Position numbers and translations under genes: made by a program. The notes under the pieces are model-generated. The model was not told the DNA's origin, did no database searches, and saw nothing but the letters and a program-made list of their open reading frames with translations. This document shows, piece by piece, positions 23,168 through 34,694 of a stretch of 64,000 bases of DNA; the stretch's first letter is position 1, and each line of letters opens with the position of its first letter. This stretch comes from Ochromonas danica (lineage: Eukaryota; Sar; Chrysophyceae; Chromulinales; Chromulinaceae). Where the stretch lies: positions 396,079 to 460,078 of the forward strand of contig VKHL01000004.1 in assembly GCA_015146655.1 (NCBI GenBank). The letters run 5' to 3'.

Positions 23168-23806
23168 GTGGGAAGACAACGATTCAACGATTCTAGAGGC
23201 TCTTGACAGATCTCTAAAGCTGCGTGAAGTTAATACGATGACGGTGTCGTTCAATGGCACATCGGGATTCTTACGGGTGCCGGGCGAGTCTGCCAGCGAG
23301 GCTCTGTACCGTCTTATGACAAACCAGCTGGATTTGAGGATTGGCAAGCAGTCTCGGCGCGTCGTGGATTGGGACGCCTTGGATATGCATATTGGTGAAC
23401 AGCAGTTTGTTCTTCTCATTGATGAGATTAACGTGCTGTGCACCACCGTGTGGGCAGCGAGTTGGCGGGAGTTTTAAAGCGCTACTTCCTGGACAAGGTC
23501 AATCGGCACCTCGTTGTCACTAGCCACCAGCAGCCATTTCTGAATGATAGTGGAGATGGTGCTTTGGATCGAGGTGATGCTGGAGTTGATGTGTTCAAGC
23601 TGTGGAGTGACAGCGTGACCGCTTTGAGCGAACGCTCGCTGACGCTGGTCCCTATGCCTTTCTGTAGTGACGTCTCACGGTTGAAGCTTATGAATGTAGT
23701 GCGCTGCAGGAAGATCACCCAGTCGCTACTAGCAGCTTTTTACGGCTTTATGCCGTCACTCATGTACGCTGTCTGCATGCAAGGCGAGAAGAGTCATGAT
23801 TCATGA
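23049..23806 (+). pseudogene. Broken Crinkler/RHS-type P-loop NTPase
   Basis: A decayed coding region read in at least three frames. The right arm of the fold-back repeat encodes a helix and the strand entering a CPRGGKTT P-loop (23158-23181). A tandem duplication of the 8-mer CAACGATT (from 23176) then shifts the frame. The next frame (to 23477) carries the Walker B stretch FVLLIDEIN. A second shift near 23440-23470 leads to a frame running to 23806 with LLKRYFLDKV-like, VVTSH and a C-terminal helix ending in the MPSLMY element. This order is typical of the NTPase module of Crinkler/RHS-type (CR) effector-like proteins, which are expanded in many protists. The 5' part is missing or replaced by the inverted copy. 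A toxin or effector domain is not visible. It should be non-functional as it stands. Confidence 0.6.
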
Positions 23807-23951
23807 TCATGGAGTGATATAAATTTAATCAGTAATTACCTAAGGGATCAAAGCTGGAGTCACAAGTGTGTATTAGCTATTACATCATTCTAATATACGA
23901 TTCCCAATGCGTCGTAGTTCTAAAAGAAACGAAATTAGCGCCTTTTTTGGC

Positions 23952-24956
23952 TCAATGCGTTGTAGAGTTGTGAATATCTTGAAGAAATTGTAGTAGTGCG
24001 ATATTCAACTCTCGATAGATCGAAAGATGTACAAAATGATAGCGATCAAAGTAGGCTTCCTTTGTATTGACCAGATGCTTCGTTAAAGCAAAGGTATCAA
24101 AGAGTAGGAAACCTGATGAAGAAAGCTGCTTGCGAAATCCTTCGTCTTCAAATTGTGCTCCTCGATTTAGTTCGGTTGTTGTAGCTTTCCAAATGGCATA
24201 TTTGGTTGCTTTACTCACGGCTGCCTGGAGACGAGGTAGATATGATGATTGACTAACTAGGTGGTGACTCCAGAACCCGTGGTTGAAGATCAGATAGTCA
24301 GGCTGGAAAGGTACAAGCTTATGAGTGATGAAGTCATGGGCATCAACATAGCTCTGATTTGCTTCAGGGTTGAAGGATAGAAGATGAGTTTCGCCCATAC
24401 AGTTAGCAGAGAATTCTTTCGTTGTTGGTAAGTCTCTGCTCAACAGCATAGGGAAGGGAGGGAAAAAGCTATTCAATGTGATTGTCAGATTGAGTCCATA
24501 GTGATGGAAATAACGATTTTCACGACAAGAATGAAATATAGAATCATGCCGATAGGCATCAATTATTTCATGGCATCCCATACGCTTGTTGGTAGAGTGT
24601 AAGAATCCATCCCAACTACCAAACTCTTTCTCTCGAATCAAGCTAGGCAGACCAGGATCTTCTAACCATTGTCCTGATGAAAGAAACCAAGCCAATGATA
24701 AGTATTGATATCGTGTAAGAGAGTCGCCGATGAAGCTGATTCTCTTGTTACGAAGAAAGCTTAACCACTTCAAATCTATTCCATTTCGTAGAGGATGATC
24801 TTTGAATGCAACAATGAAAGAATCTTGCAATGATTCACTTTGAAAGTGCCAAGGATAATCTTGTACAATGCTATTACCCTCAACAGTTATTAACCAGGAA
24901 AAGTTGAGAAGAGATACTAACAGAGTAACATAGAGAGAGCAAGTCATTGTAACCAC
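23952..24956 (-). CDS. PC-esterase / TBL-like secreted protein
   Basis: A single-exon gene of 334 aa. The N-terminus (SLYVTLLVSLLNFSWLITV) is a signal peptide or signal anchor. The segment ISFIGDSLTRYQYLSLAWFL carries the GDS motif of the GDSL/SGNH and PC-esterase (trichome-birefringence-like) fold. The C-terminal YFDRYHFVHLSIYRELN supplies the paired Asp and His expected for the catalytic triad (DxxH). LIFNHGFWSHH fits the block preceding it. Relatives O-acetylate or de-acetylate cell-wall polysaccharides or glycans in the Golgi. The substrate cannot be read from the sequence. The length is near that of the animal/protist members and shorter than plant TBLs. Confidence 0.6.
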   Translation of the reverse strand: MVTMTCSLYVTLLVSLLNFSWLITVEGNSIVQDYPWHFQSESLQDSFIVAFKDHPLRNGIDLKWLSFLRNKRISFIGDSLTRYQYLSLAWFLSSGQWLEDPGLPSLIREKEFGSWDGFLHSTNKRMGCHEIIDAYRHDSIFHSCRENRYFHHYGLNLTITLNSFFPPFPMLLSRDLPTTKEFSANCMGETHLLSFNPEANQSYVDAHDFITHKLVPFQPDYLIFNHGFWSHHLVSQSSYLPRLQAAVSKATKYAIWKATTTELNRGAQFEDEGFRKQLSSSGFLLFDTFALTKHLVNTKEAYFDRYHFVHLSIYRELNIALLQFLQDIHNSTTH

Positions 24957-25838
24957 TGCCTTCCGCCACGGAATCCAACCTCCAATGCCATGGCAGGAAA
25001 AGAGCTATCAAGGTGAGGCTGGTTAAGATGGAGTTGTGTGCGCACATGGTCAGCGGCGCTGTTCAATTTTCTATTTTGTGGTGGGTTGAGAAAAAGGGAG
25101 TGGGGTGCTCATCGTACCACATCGTACCAGCCTTTCGTATTTCGGGATTTTCGTCGCAATAAAATGCGTTTGATAAGTCGTTTTCCATATGGTTTGTTGG
25201 GTGAGGCTGCCCGTTTTATCCCGAAAATCCCGAAAATCGTGCTAAACGAAAATCCCGAAATACGAAAAGCTGGCACGACTTCCACCGGGCGGAATCGACC
25301 AGCACTCAGAGCAGAGTGTGTGGCATTCGCTCTCCCACACAAATACAAGTAAATTTGGTAGGGGTGGTTGGCACTGTATACTGTACACTGTACAAATATA
25401 CAAGATAGAAACCCAATAAAAACAATAGCATTGGTATCATACTGTAGGATGAGTAGTATTAGTAGTGGTAGTAATGGTAGATAGCCAAGGAAATCTTTTA
25501 GCCCAAGGAGTGATTTTAGTCCAGTTGAGAAACTCAAACATACAGTATCATATAACATACTCAAGCACTGTCAACTGAATTCAACATTTCTTGGAAATAT
25601 CTTCTTTTCGTCACATTTCGATTCTCTCCTAAAGAGAGGGGGAAGTCATACGTCACTAATGTACAGGTGCACTACTAGCAGCACAGTGGAATAGTGTAAC
25701 TTGAGGTGGAATAGTCTTCATTACGGTTATTATAACAGCATTCATCTCAATGAGATCTACAACAGTGTACAGACAAAGCATTCATCTCCTTTTGCTCCTA
25801 TACCAATCAAGTCAAACCAACACTAAGATGATCATCGT
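24957..25838. other. Intergenic with MITE-like element
   Basis: 882 bp between two minus-strand genes, with no supported gene. It contains the MITE-like element at 25122-25278, AT-rich tracts, and at its right edge the probable 3' UTR of the NAK-family kinase. Confidence 0.5.
25122..25278. mobile_element. MITE-like element, copy 1
   Basis: Perfect 22-bp terminal inverted repeats at 25133-25154 and 25246-25267 (TTTCGTATTTCGGGATTTTC and its complement). They extend outward to TCGTRCCAGCY (from 25122, and to about 25278 on the right) with two or three mismatches. The interior is only about 90 bp, with further CCCGAAAATC words, and has no coding capacity. A decayed second copy lies at 63001-63100. 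This is the layout of a non-autonomous DNA transposon. No clear target-site duplication was found. Confidence 0.75.
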
Positions 25839-28800
25839 TCACTTCTTCAAGACATTGATCGAGTCGAACGGATCCAAAGCCTTACCGGAGCTCAATCCAC
25901 CAATACTACCACCAACACCCACACCTCCTCCCACGCCGCCAGCCATACCTCCTCTGCCATAGGATGAAGAGGGGTCACTGTTGAGATTCAACCGCTGCTG
26001 GTTGGCAATATAGTTATTGTTATTTGTTGTTGTAAAGGGAGCACTCAATGGACCTTGTTGACTCTGTGGAACAGACCATCTGTTGTTATTGCCTGATAAA
26101 TTCATGTTCATAGCCATGCCAGTTCCCATCCCTCCAGAAAGACCTGTTCCGCCCATTGCTTGGGGTGGGAAGGCAGCCATTGCAGGTGGAGGACTCATCA
26201 TTGGAATGGATCCTCCCATCACACCAGCGGGGCTCATCGGAAATGTTGTCGGGACACCATATGCTCGCGGCGATAGCATGACAGGCTTGGAAGGAGTTGT
26301 TGGAGGATGATCATACAGACTGAGTAGATCCAATCCAGCAGCTGATAGACCACCACCACTTGATCCCCTTGTAATCGAAGGAGGAGCAATAGCTGGAGCA
26401 GCAGGAAGAGGCTGCAAGATATCCGAGGAGAAGATGTCCAACAGAGGTGCTCCAGATGAGGCAGTCACAGATGGAGCAGGAGCGGAGGTGAAAGCAGCGG
26501 CAAAAGGTGGGGCAGGAGGGGCTGGATGAACTGTCGCAGCCACTGGTTGTATTGGCTTGGTGGCACTTGCTGTGGATGTTGCCGAGGTGCTGGGTGTTAT
26601 TGAACCAAAAGCATCCAATAGATCATCTGTCGTGTTAGCAGTACGAGAACCACTTTGCAAAGGTGGAGTAAAGGTCGAAGAGGAAACAGAGAGAGAATTG
26701 CGAGCAGAAGACGAGACGACAGTATCGACAGGACTCTGCATATCCACCAAAGGTTGTGATGCTAGTTGAGGCTGTGCTTTAGCATGTGCCGATGGCAGCG
26801 GTTTTGTTGGTCTGTTACTGCTACCACTGGCAGTAGGCGTCGCACCGCCAAAAGGGTCGAAAAGATCTGCTGCAGCAAACGATTTCGCGGAAGGTTCTGA
26901 AAAACAAAAACAAGTACAAGTACTTCATTAGTAACTACAAACGGTGATTATAGAGAACAAAGGTCATTACCATCTCCAAAGTCCAATATAGAAGTTGTTT
27001 CTTGCGTTGCTGTCGGGACTGTTGGTGCATGTGGTGCTGAGGAAGAACTGGGAGCTGCGAAGGGATCGAATGTATCATGGAAAGCCTCAAATCCACCACT
27101 AGCGCTCTGCCTTTGACTTTCTTCTTGTTCTTCTTCTTCTTCGCTATCTTGTCCAAAGGCATCAAATGTGTGGAAGGTTTGGGACGGTTGGGCAGATGGA
27201 GCAGGCTTGGCCGTTGTTGTGGTGACGGCAGGAAGTGGCTTGCTACCGAAGGCATCGAACCCAGCAACTGATGAAGGGTGAGATGCATCGAAGTTGATAG
27301 TGTCAGGTTCCGCAAATGGATCGAATCCTCCCGTAGAGACTGTGTGAGAGTGAGAGGTCTCAAAGCTTGGTCTGCGAGGACCACCAGTGGAGGAGGCTGA
27401 CGTTCTGAAAGCTCCAATACCATCGTCTTCGTCCTCTTCAACTGAACCAAAGAGGGAAGCAGCAGTAGAGGGCTTCGATGCTGCAGCCGCTCCGCTACCA
27501 CTCTCTCCAAAGGGATCGAACACATCATGTTTCGAGTCCACCAGCACAGTGGCAGGAGCAGCGGCTGGGGGAGCAATTGAGTCCGTGGGGGAAGAAAAGG
27601 ATGGCCTCTTTAATGAGGAACGCGGTACCACGACTGCATTGTCACTATCATCGAAAGGGTCGAAAGAACTCACAACGAGAGGTGTAGCAGCAATAGCAAC
27701 AGCAGCGCCAGTGGTAGCAGCCGAGGCTGAGCCCACAGTGGAAGGAGGAGACAATGCGGGCGCCGCTTGGAATAGATCTTCGTCAAGAGCCTGAGGCGAC
27801 GTCTCAGTCGAGTCAGAAGGAAGATGTCCTCTCTTAGCCGCAAGTCGTTTTGCAGCCACAGAGTTCGATGAAGGAGGTTGTCCTTTACGAGGAGGAGGAG
27901 CAGGTGCTGCCTTCTTCTTGTTCTTGCATTCGCGCACTTTATCAGCTTCTAGACGAGCTTCTCTTCGTTTGATCGCTTCTTCAGTTAACTGATAAGGAGG
28001 TAAAGGACGTCCAGCAGCAAGTTCCACTACCATCTCCAATAGTTCTGCCACAGTTGGTCTTGCCTCAGGGTCGATATCCAACATTCGCTTCAAAAACACA
28101 TGTCCATCCTCTGTGAGAGGAGAATCCTTAGGGATAGTATATTTGCCTGCAATAATTGCTAGACTGCCTACATCTTGGAAAGGATGTTTAAGGAAAGTCA
28201 AGGCAAAGAAGACACACCCCAAGGCCCAGATGTCCGACTTCTCCGTCAAGATCTCTCTCATATAGAGATCAGCCATCTCAGGAGCACGATACATAGGTGT
28301 TGTCTCTCGTTGTATAATCTCATCCGCTTGTTCACGTTCAGTTATATTCCTTAAATAGATGGGACTTTCTACACAAGAGCCAAAGTCACACAATCGTACT
28401 TTACCATCAGGACCAAATAGTACATTTTCTAATTTAATATCTCGATGAATGATAGGAGGATGATTTTCATGGAAAGCTTGTATACCTAATAATATCTGTC
28501 CGAAAATACGATAAATGGCTTCAGCGGGTAAGAAAGATCCATGACGACTATTGAGACGATCCAAGAGATGTCCGCCAGGGTAATACTCCATTAGTAACAG
28601 TGCTTCACGTCGTCCATCACGCTCTCCAATATCATTATCAATTAGTTTAACGACATAAGGACCAGTAAACTTACGAAGAAGGTTGACTTCTTTCTTAACA
28701 ATTTCAAAACTAGATGGTCGATCAATATTACAACGTTTTAATGCTAATTCACGTTGACTATGAGGTTCAATGACAAGGTCAATGACACCAAATCCACCTA

Positions 28801-29068
28801 TAAGAACAACAACAAGAACAAGAAGAAGAATTCAAAAGAATGTCATGTATCTATTGTGAGGATGAAGTGATGAAGTGAGTCATTCAGATGAGATATTAGA
28901 TGACTGTGTACCTTCAGCTAGTCGTTCTTTTACAATAACTTGATGATTTCTTATACGAATTTCTTCAGGTTGAATATTTGTTTGTTGGAAACTTTGAGTA
29001 AAAGTTTGACCAAAAGTCTGTCCCAAGGTTTGTCCTAAGTTTCCAACTTGATTGAAGAAAGACGACAT
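25839..29068 (-). CDS. NAK-family (AAK1/GAK-like) endocytic kinase
   Basis: Three exons (29068-28912, 28797-26971, 26896-25839) join in frame to 1013 aa. The kinase domain lies at about residues 45-330: glycine loop GGFGVI, Lys in ALKRCN, HRDIKLEN (Asp172), DFG (Asp190) and the NAK-typical MYRAPEMADLY in place of a common APE context. AAK1, GAK and Ark1/Prk1 relatives phosphorylate clathrin adaptor mu subunits. The long C-terminal tail is low-complexity and carries six DPF motifs, five of them as FDPF, plus several DAFG words. DPF is the adaptor-ear (AP-2) binding motif, which strongly supports a clathrin/endocytosis role. The N-terminus has a GQTFGQTFTQSF repeat. It is divergent from the Polo-like kinase. 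Confidence 0.88.
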
Positions 29069-29699
29069 GAAAAACTTTTGTTTTGTGACTGATGAAGAAG
29101 AAAAATTAAATGCTGAGAGAAAGAGAGGTTAGATCAATTGAATGAAGAATGGAATTTTATTCTGTCAATCAGTTATAATTTCTTGGATAAGATATCTCCC
29201 CTATCTTTCCATCTCATCAATGATGATGTGATTGAGATGATCTTCTCCTACCTCACTGACCTGTATGGGAGTTTCGGAAATTCGGGATTCAGATTGCGAA
29301 ACATGGGTGAAACTTCCCAGCCTCCAAAAACTGTTTTATCGTGTCGTTTTGCAAGGAGAAAGAAACGGGTTGGAATGACCGTTGTCTGTTTATTTTCAGC
29401 GATAAAGTGTTTGTTGCACTATGGTTGGACGGGTAGTCGTTACCTAGTCGTTGACGGCGACCCACCGTGACTGAGACAATAGCAGCAACAATACCAACAA
29501 TAACAACAACAATAACAACAAAAGAAACAATCCATCCCTATTGATTCTCATCTTTAAAAAAGAAAATAATCACTTTCTTTCTATCTGATTCATTCAAATC
29601 GTAAGAAAGGTCTTTGATTATTATTCCAAATAGGTGATATTGTGGTTTGAATAGAATTGTTTCAATTAAGTGGAAGAAGAAGAAGAAGTTGTTGTTAGT
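29069..29699. other. Divergent spacer, NAK kinase / Polo-like kinase
   Basis: 631 bp between divergent kinase genes. It holds AAC/AAT-rich tracts (29480-29525) and a pyrimidine stretch. No RTTAACTTAAG motif is present. The open frames seen (e.g. 29138-29470) have no family resemblance. Confidence 0.4.
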
Positions 29700-32600
29700 A
29701 TGGCAGCTGTTGTTCATAATAATCATCATCCTCATGGCGTCGATCCAAAGCCTTCGACAAAGTCATCTTCATCATCAAATCAATTTGCTAACTGGGTTAT
29801 TCCAGAAGTGATTGAAGAGAGAAGGAAGAGAACAGACGGTAGAATTGTCTGTAATCGTTATGCTACGGGCAAGTTGTTAGGCAAGGTAAGATCACAATCA
29901 CCACCAGTTAACCTCTCATGTCTCATCATCTGACACATCATCACATCTCACAGGGAGGGTTTGCGAAGGTTTTCGTGGGTACCTTATTACCTAGCAAACA
30001 TGAATATGCTCTCAAGATTGTCTCTAAGGCAAGCTTAGCGAAAGAAAGAGCACGTCTTAAGGTACTATTATCATTATTCCTATCCTCATCATCATCATCA
30101 ACCTCATCAACTTCATCATGTTTTAGTTGCAAAGTGAGATCAAGATCCACAAGTCATTAGATCACGAGAATATTGTACGATTCGAACGTTGCTTTGAGGA
30201 TAATACTTATTACTATCTTCTGATGGAACTTTGTAACAATCAAGTAAGTAGATACAGTCCAATGAAATGACATCATAATATGATATGCTATGACATCACT
30301 CATATCTAACTAATCACACTGTCTTTTAAACCCTTTAACTGATTGACTGTCTGTCTGTCTGTCTGTCTGTGCAGTCGATGACTTCTCTATTAGAACAACG
30401 TAAAAGAATTACAGAACCAGAAATGCGTTATTATCTACGTCAATTGATTGTTTCTTTACAATACCTTCGTGAACATTTAGTAATTCATCGTGATTTGAAA
30501 CTTGGTAACTTATTCCTTGATAGTCAAATGAAGATTAAAGTAGGAGATTTTGGATTAGCTGCCAAGTTATCTTATGAAAGTGAACGTAAGAAGACAGTCT
30601 GTGGTACACCTAATTATATTGCACCTGAAATTTTGAAATCAGATACTGGTCATTCGTTTGAAGTTGATATTTGGTCAACAGGAGTGATTATTTATACACT
30701 ATTAGTTGGTAAACCACCTTTTCAATGCAAAGATGTGAAATCAACTTATGATCGTATTTTATCAAATACATTTTCATTTCCTGATCATGTTATGGTTAGC
30801 TCAGAAGCCAAGAATTTGATTACAAGAATGTTACAACATCATCCTAGTCAAAGATTAAAACTTCATGAGATTTTAGAACATAGTTTCTTTACTGCACCTC
30901 ATGCTTTTACTCCAACGACTCTACCAGAATCAAGTCTAAGACAATGTCCACATATTGAAGATCTAACTCCAAGAACAACTTTAACTAACAAGTTAAGTCC
31001 ACCTGTAGTGGAGAATAATAATGGTAAAGGAGGAAATGGGCTGGTATCAATTGGTGATGAAAATGATCCTAATGTTCTCAATCGTCTTAATACAAGACTA
31101 TTTAAAGCAGAAAGTCAAAATGCTATGCCAGGACAAGATATGGGGATGTTAACACGTGGTGCTAGTACAAGGTTAAAGAATTTGTATTCTGAGACTGGAA
31201 ATACTGCTACAACTGCAACAACCGCTGTGGCGACTGCCAATATTGCATTAGCAACCAAGAATACTACGACTACTTCTACACGTCCTAAATCAGCTGGACC
31301 TTTGCAAAGACGTGCTTATCAACAGAAGTTTGATATCTTTGTTGATCAAGATGCTAATACCAAGTCATCTGCAGTTGATCAGCAGACACAGTCTCAACAA
31401 CAGCAACAACCACAACAGTCATCCAGTCCAGTAAGTAGTGGGAAGATGAGTACTCCCCCAAAATGGGAAGATGAAAATAAACGAAAGCAAGATTTTGCTG
31501 AACTTCGAAGTCGTGCCATGCGTGTTCTGAAATCTGATCAACAATCAGAGTTGAATCAAGTTCAGGCTGGTCTTCAACAAGTACAAATTTCAGAACAGGC
31601 ACCACAGAAACGTGTTCGAGAGGCTTGGACATCTAATGAACCTGTTGCCCCAACGGTTGCGATTGCTACTACAACATCAGTGGCAAGTCACATGAACAGA
31701 TTAAGTACTCCTCCCCAGCAGATATTAAGAACGAAAGAAATTGAACAGAGACATCCTAATACCTTGGAGACATTACATGATATGCTCAGTTCTCATACTT
31801 TCTCAACTACACAAAGTACTGCTGTATTACCAAGTCATAGTACAACACAAGCTACAAGTTCTACTGTTGACCTGATGGATGATGACTATCGTCAGACTAG
31901 ATCAACTGTATTATCCAAGACTTCTTTAAAAAGCAAACCAGAGAAAGTTGTTCCTAAGACATGGGTAGTACGATATGTTGATTATACATCAAAATATGGT
32001 CTTGGTTTCTTATTGAATAATGGTAGTGCTGGTGTCAATTTCAATGATAGTACTAAGATTGTCTTATCTCCAGATGGTCGTTTCTTCCAATATTTTGAAA
32101 GAAAACGCAAGGAAGGTTCTTCATCAAGTGAACATGTCAGTCAAAGACATTTCTTGGATTCTTATCCAACTGACTTACATAAGAAAGTTACATTACTCAA
32201 ACATTTCCGTAATTATCTCTTAGATGAAGAAAAGAATCATAAGAGAGAGAGTAATGGTAATAATACAAGAGATGAAGCTGAACAACAAGCTGCTTTACGT
32301 CAAGCTTTCTCTAAAGATGCTCTGATTGATCAACAAAGAGAACCTATGGATATTGATATGACTTCTCATCAACAACGTTCTTTAGACGAAGAACCAGAAC
32401 TAACCTTTGTGAAGAAATATATTCGAACAAAATATGCTATCCTTTTCCGATTGAGTAATCATTCTGTTCAAATGATCTTCTATGATAAAAGGTGAGTTTT
32501 GATTTATTATTCCATATCATCATGTGATGATGTTCTCTTGACATGTTATATTAATCTATGTTAAATGTGTTTATTTATAGTGAGATCCTCTTGTCCTCTG

Positions 32601-32746
32601 AAGCTCAATATATCACCTATGTGAATAAAGCAGGGGTCCGTAGCGACCATTACATTGAAGATCCTGCTTTAGTAGAGCGTACTGACATTACACAACGTCT
32701 CAAGTTTACAAAAGACATTATGTATCGTCTAATCACCATGCAATAA
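29700..32746 (+). CDS. PLK: Polo-like kinase
   Basis: Five exons (29700-29885, 29954-30061, 30127-30243, 30375-32491, 32581-32746) join in frame to 897 aa. The kinase domain (about 50-310) has glycine loop LLGKGGFAKV, Lys in YALKIVSK, HRDLKLGN (Asp177, wording typical of PLKs), DFG (Asp195) and CGTPNYIAPE. The C-terminus holds two polo boxes. The first is about 664-745 (TWVVRYVDYTSKYGLGFLL, NDSTKIVLSPDG, YFERKR). The second is about 815-895 (YIRTKYAILFRLSN, QMIFYDKSEILLS). PLKs drive mitotic entry, spindle and centriole/basal-body functions. The linker between kinase and polo boxes is long (about 350 aa), Gln/Thr-rich and unlike animal PLK1 (603 aa total). The third intron contains a (GTCT)n run at 30351-30370 just before its acceptor. 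Confidence 0.93.
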
Positions 32747-33293
32747 TGATGAAAAGGAGCCTGTCAGTAGTATTGTCTGCAACATGAAATGAAGAAGGGT
32801 TTATTCAATTTCTTTTCATGATAGATTAGTTTTTCAATGTATTATAGTATCCTCCACCCACCTTCTCCTCCTCTTCCTTCTCTACCAAAATAGTGAAAGT
32901 AATGTATAGAAGAATGATGCTCTTTAGCTGCTTTGATATAAATACATTCTGTGTTGTTTAAATATGTACAATTACAATCAGATCGTTGGGTAGTAGATGG
33001 TTTATTCTTACTGTTGTCTAGTAGTCTACTGTGTTTACAACTTCACTGCTTTTCGATTACAAACATGTTCTCAACTTTCTCACACGTTGTCGTTGACATA
33101 TTGTCATAAGAGGAGATGTTCACGCAGGTGTGGTGTGTTAGTTTTCATGTGAAAGAAGGAGAAGATTACTCGTTTGTTCAGTGCGCCACTCGATTCCAAT
33201 ACAACGAGCAACAATTAAGATAAAAACTTCTTATGGCAGACACAAAGATAAACATCGACTTATTAAACTTATTTAACACATTTCCTATTACTT
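32747..33293. other. Convergent intergenic region
   Basis: 547 bp between the 3' ends of PLK and the minus-strand signal-peptide gene. It is AT-rich, with pyrimidine tracts near 32850-32890 and no exon, RNA gene or repeat that I can support. Confidence 0.4.
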
Positions 33294-34526
33294 TTACACC
33301 TCATCTTCTGAATTAATTTCAAAGATACTACCTTCTCTTGATCCTGTCTCCAGTCCTCTAGACAAAGCACGAACATCCATTAGAAGACCTTCCATCTTGG
33401 AGATAACTTCAGAAGGTAATTCGATAGTGTCACCACTTGCTTTGTCCTTTGCTTTCAAGCCTTGGTCCTTCAGAAAGGCTATTCCTTCTTCAAGGAAACC
33501 AGTAAATGATTCTATATACTCAATCTTCGTCAGATCTTTCTTCAGCATGGCAAGTCTTTCATCAGCATCTGTTATCTGTAAGAGCTTAGCAAGAAGACGC
33601 ACATCACTCTTGCCTTGTGTTCGAACTTCTGCTAATAGTCGACGCTTCACCATTCTCAGCACTTCTTCAGCATTGTTCTTCTTAGAGAAAGCAGAGGAGG
33701 TAAAGTTAGGCAAGTCATCATCTTCATCACTTCTCTCTTCCTCTAATAGTGATTCTATTCCTTTTGATCGTAATGCTTCTTTTTGTAGAAGATAGTCTAA
33801 ATAGGCAACAAGATCATCATCTACTTCTTCACTATCCACTAATAATGAAATCGCTTCATTAAGACGATTACTACTAGCACCTGCTAAAATATAGTTCACT
33901 TTGGTACGAGCACGTGCTTTACGTTCTGCAGTTAAGAAGCCTGAAATTAAAGCATGAACACGTTCCAGATTTTCCGTGCGTGATGAGGTAGAAGATTGTT
34001 TGATCATGTCATCGATGACTGACTCATAGAGTCTGCCTTTGCATAGAACATGACTATTCTCTAAGAGAAAAGGAGGTCCAAACTTCTTCAATCCATCTTC
34101 ACCTTTGGCAATATCAATTTTAATCATGACTTCAACTAATGTACGTATTTCACTTTTGGCAAAGTTAGTAATATCTTCTTCTTCATTATTGTTATTATTA
34201 TTGTTATTGTTTGTTTGAGAAGAAGAGATTGAAGAGTTTAAGTTGGTAGGCCAAAGAGTAGTGACTTCAGTCTCTTCACTTGAGCTCATATCATCAAGAG
34301 CATCTGTACTAGTGCTAGCACTGGTGTCTTCTTCATCTCCTTCTTCTTGTTGTAGATAGAGTTGACTGCAACGATGATGATAATGATGATGATAATGGTA
34401 TGAAGGAGAATTATTAATCTCTTGGAGAGAATACTGTGTCTTACTAGGTACTATTCGAAGATAAGGAATTAATCCATTGACTTGCAATAACAAGCAGCAA
34501 GTTAGAAGAAGAAAGCAAGTCCTCAT
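33294..34526 (-). CDS. Signal-peptide protein of unknown function
   Basis: A single-exon gene of 410 aa from the ATG at 34526. An ATG at 34538 (MEEVM) is also possible, and the 34595 ATG would bury the signal peptide. The N-terminus RTCFLLLTCCLLLQVNG is a signal peptide, followed by LIPYLRIV and a His/Asn-rich, then acidic, linker to about residue 120. The remaining 290 residues are an all-helical, charged domain with EIRTLVEVMIKIDIAKGEDGL, KARARTKVNYILAGAS and RMVKRRLLAEVRTQGKSDVRLLAKLL. I do not recognise the family. Plastid targeting is possible (signal peptide plus basic/hydroxylated stretch), but there is no clear AF motif at the cleavage site. Confidence 0.65.
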   Translation of the reverse strand: MRTCFLLLTCCLLLQVNGLIPYLRIVPSKTQYSLQEINNSPSYHYHHHYHHRCSQLYLQQEEGDEEDTSASTSTDALDDMSSSEETEVTTLWPTNLNSSISSSQTNNNNNNNNNEEEDITNFAKSEIRTLVEVMIKIDIAKGEDGLKKFGPPFLLENSHVLCKGRLYESVIDDMIKQSSTSSRTENLERVHALISGFLTAERKARARTKVNYILAGASSNRLNEAISLLVDSEEVDDDLVAYLDYLLQKEALRSKGIESLLEEERSDEDDDLPNFTSSAFSKKNNAEEVLRMVKRRLLAEVRTQGKSDVRLLAKLLQITDADERLAMLKKDLTKIEYIESFTGFLEEGIAFLKDQGLKAKDKASGDTIELPSEVISKMEGLLMDVRALSRGLETGSREGSIFEINSEDEV

Positions 34527-34634
34527 CACTTCCTCCATTCCTTTTCTCTCTTTCTTTGGACATTGTGGAATCGCATGGAACACTGTGGAATCCATTCTAC
34601 CACTGCAGCAAAAAAACAGCCAACAGACGCGTTT

Positions 34635-34645
34635 GTTAACTTAAG
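34635..34645 (+). promoter_or_regulatory. GTTAACTTAAG motif
   Basis: A perfect copy in the short spacer between the minus-strand unknown gene (ATG 34526) and the plus-strand glycosyltransferase. It ends 49 bp before the plus ATG at 34695, in sense orientation. This places it within reach of a transcription start. Function is inferred. Confidence 0.45.
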
Positions 34646-34694
34646 AAGAAAACAGTTTCGGGTTTGGATCATATGAGAATTGAAATACCTTAGA

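Noticed and set aside
25109-25564. 151-codon minus-strand open frame across the MITE-like element
   Set aside because: Its right-hand part reads straight through the terminal repeats, and the same peptide pattern arises from the second repeat copy at 63001, so it reflects repeat DNA and not a gene.
30351-30374. (GTCT)n tetranucleotide run considered as a CRISPR-like or regulatory repeat
   Set aside because: It is a simple microsatellite within PLK intron 3, directly before the acceptor. No spaced direct repeats of CRISPR type occur anywhere in the window.
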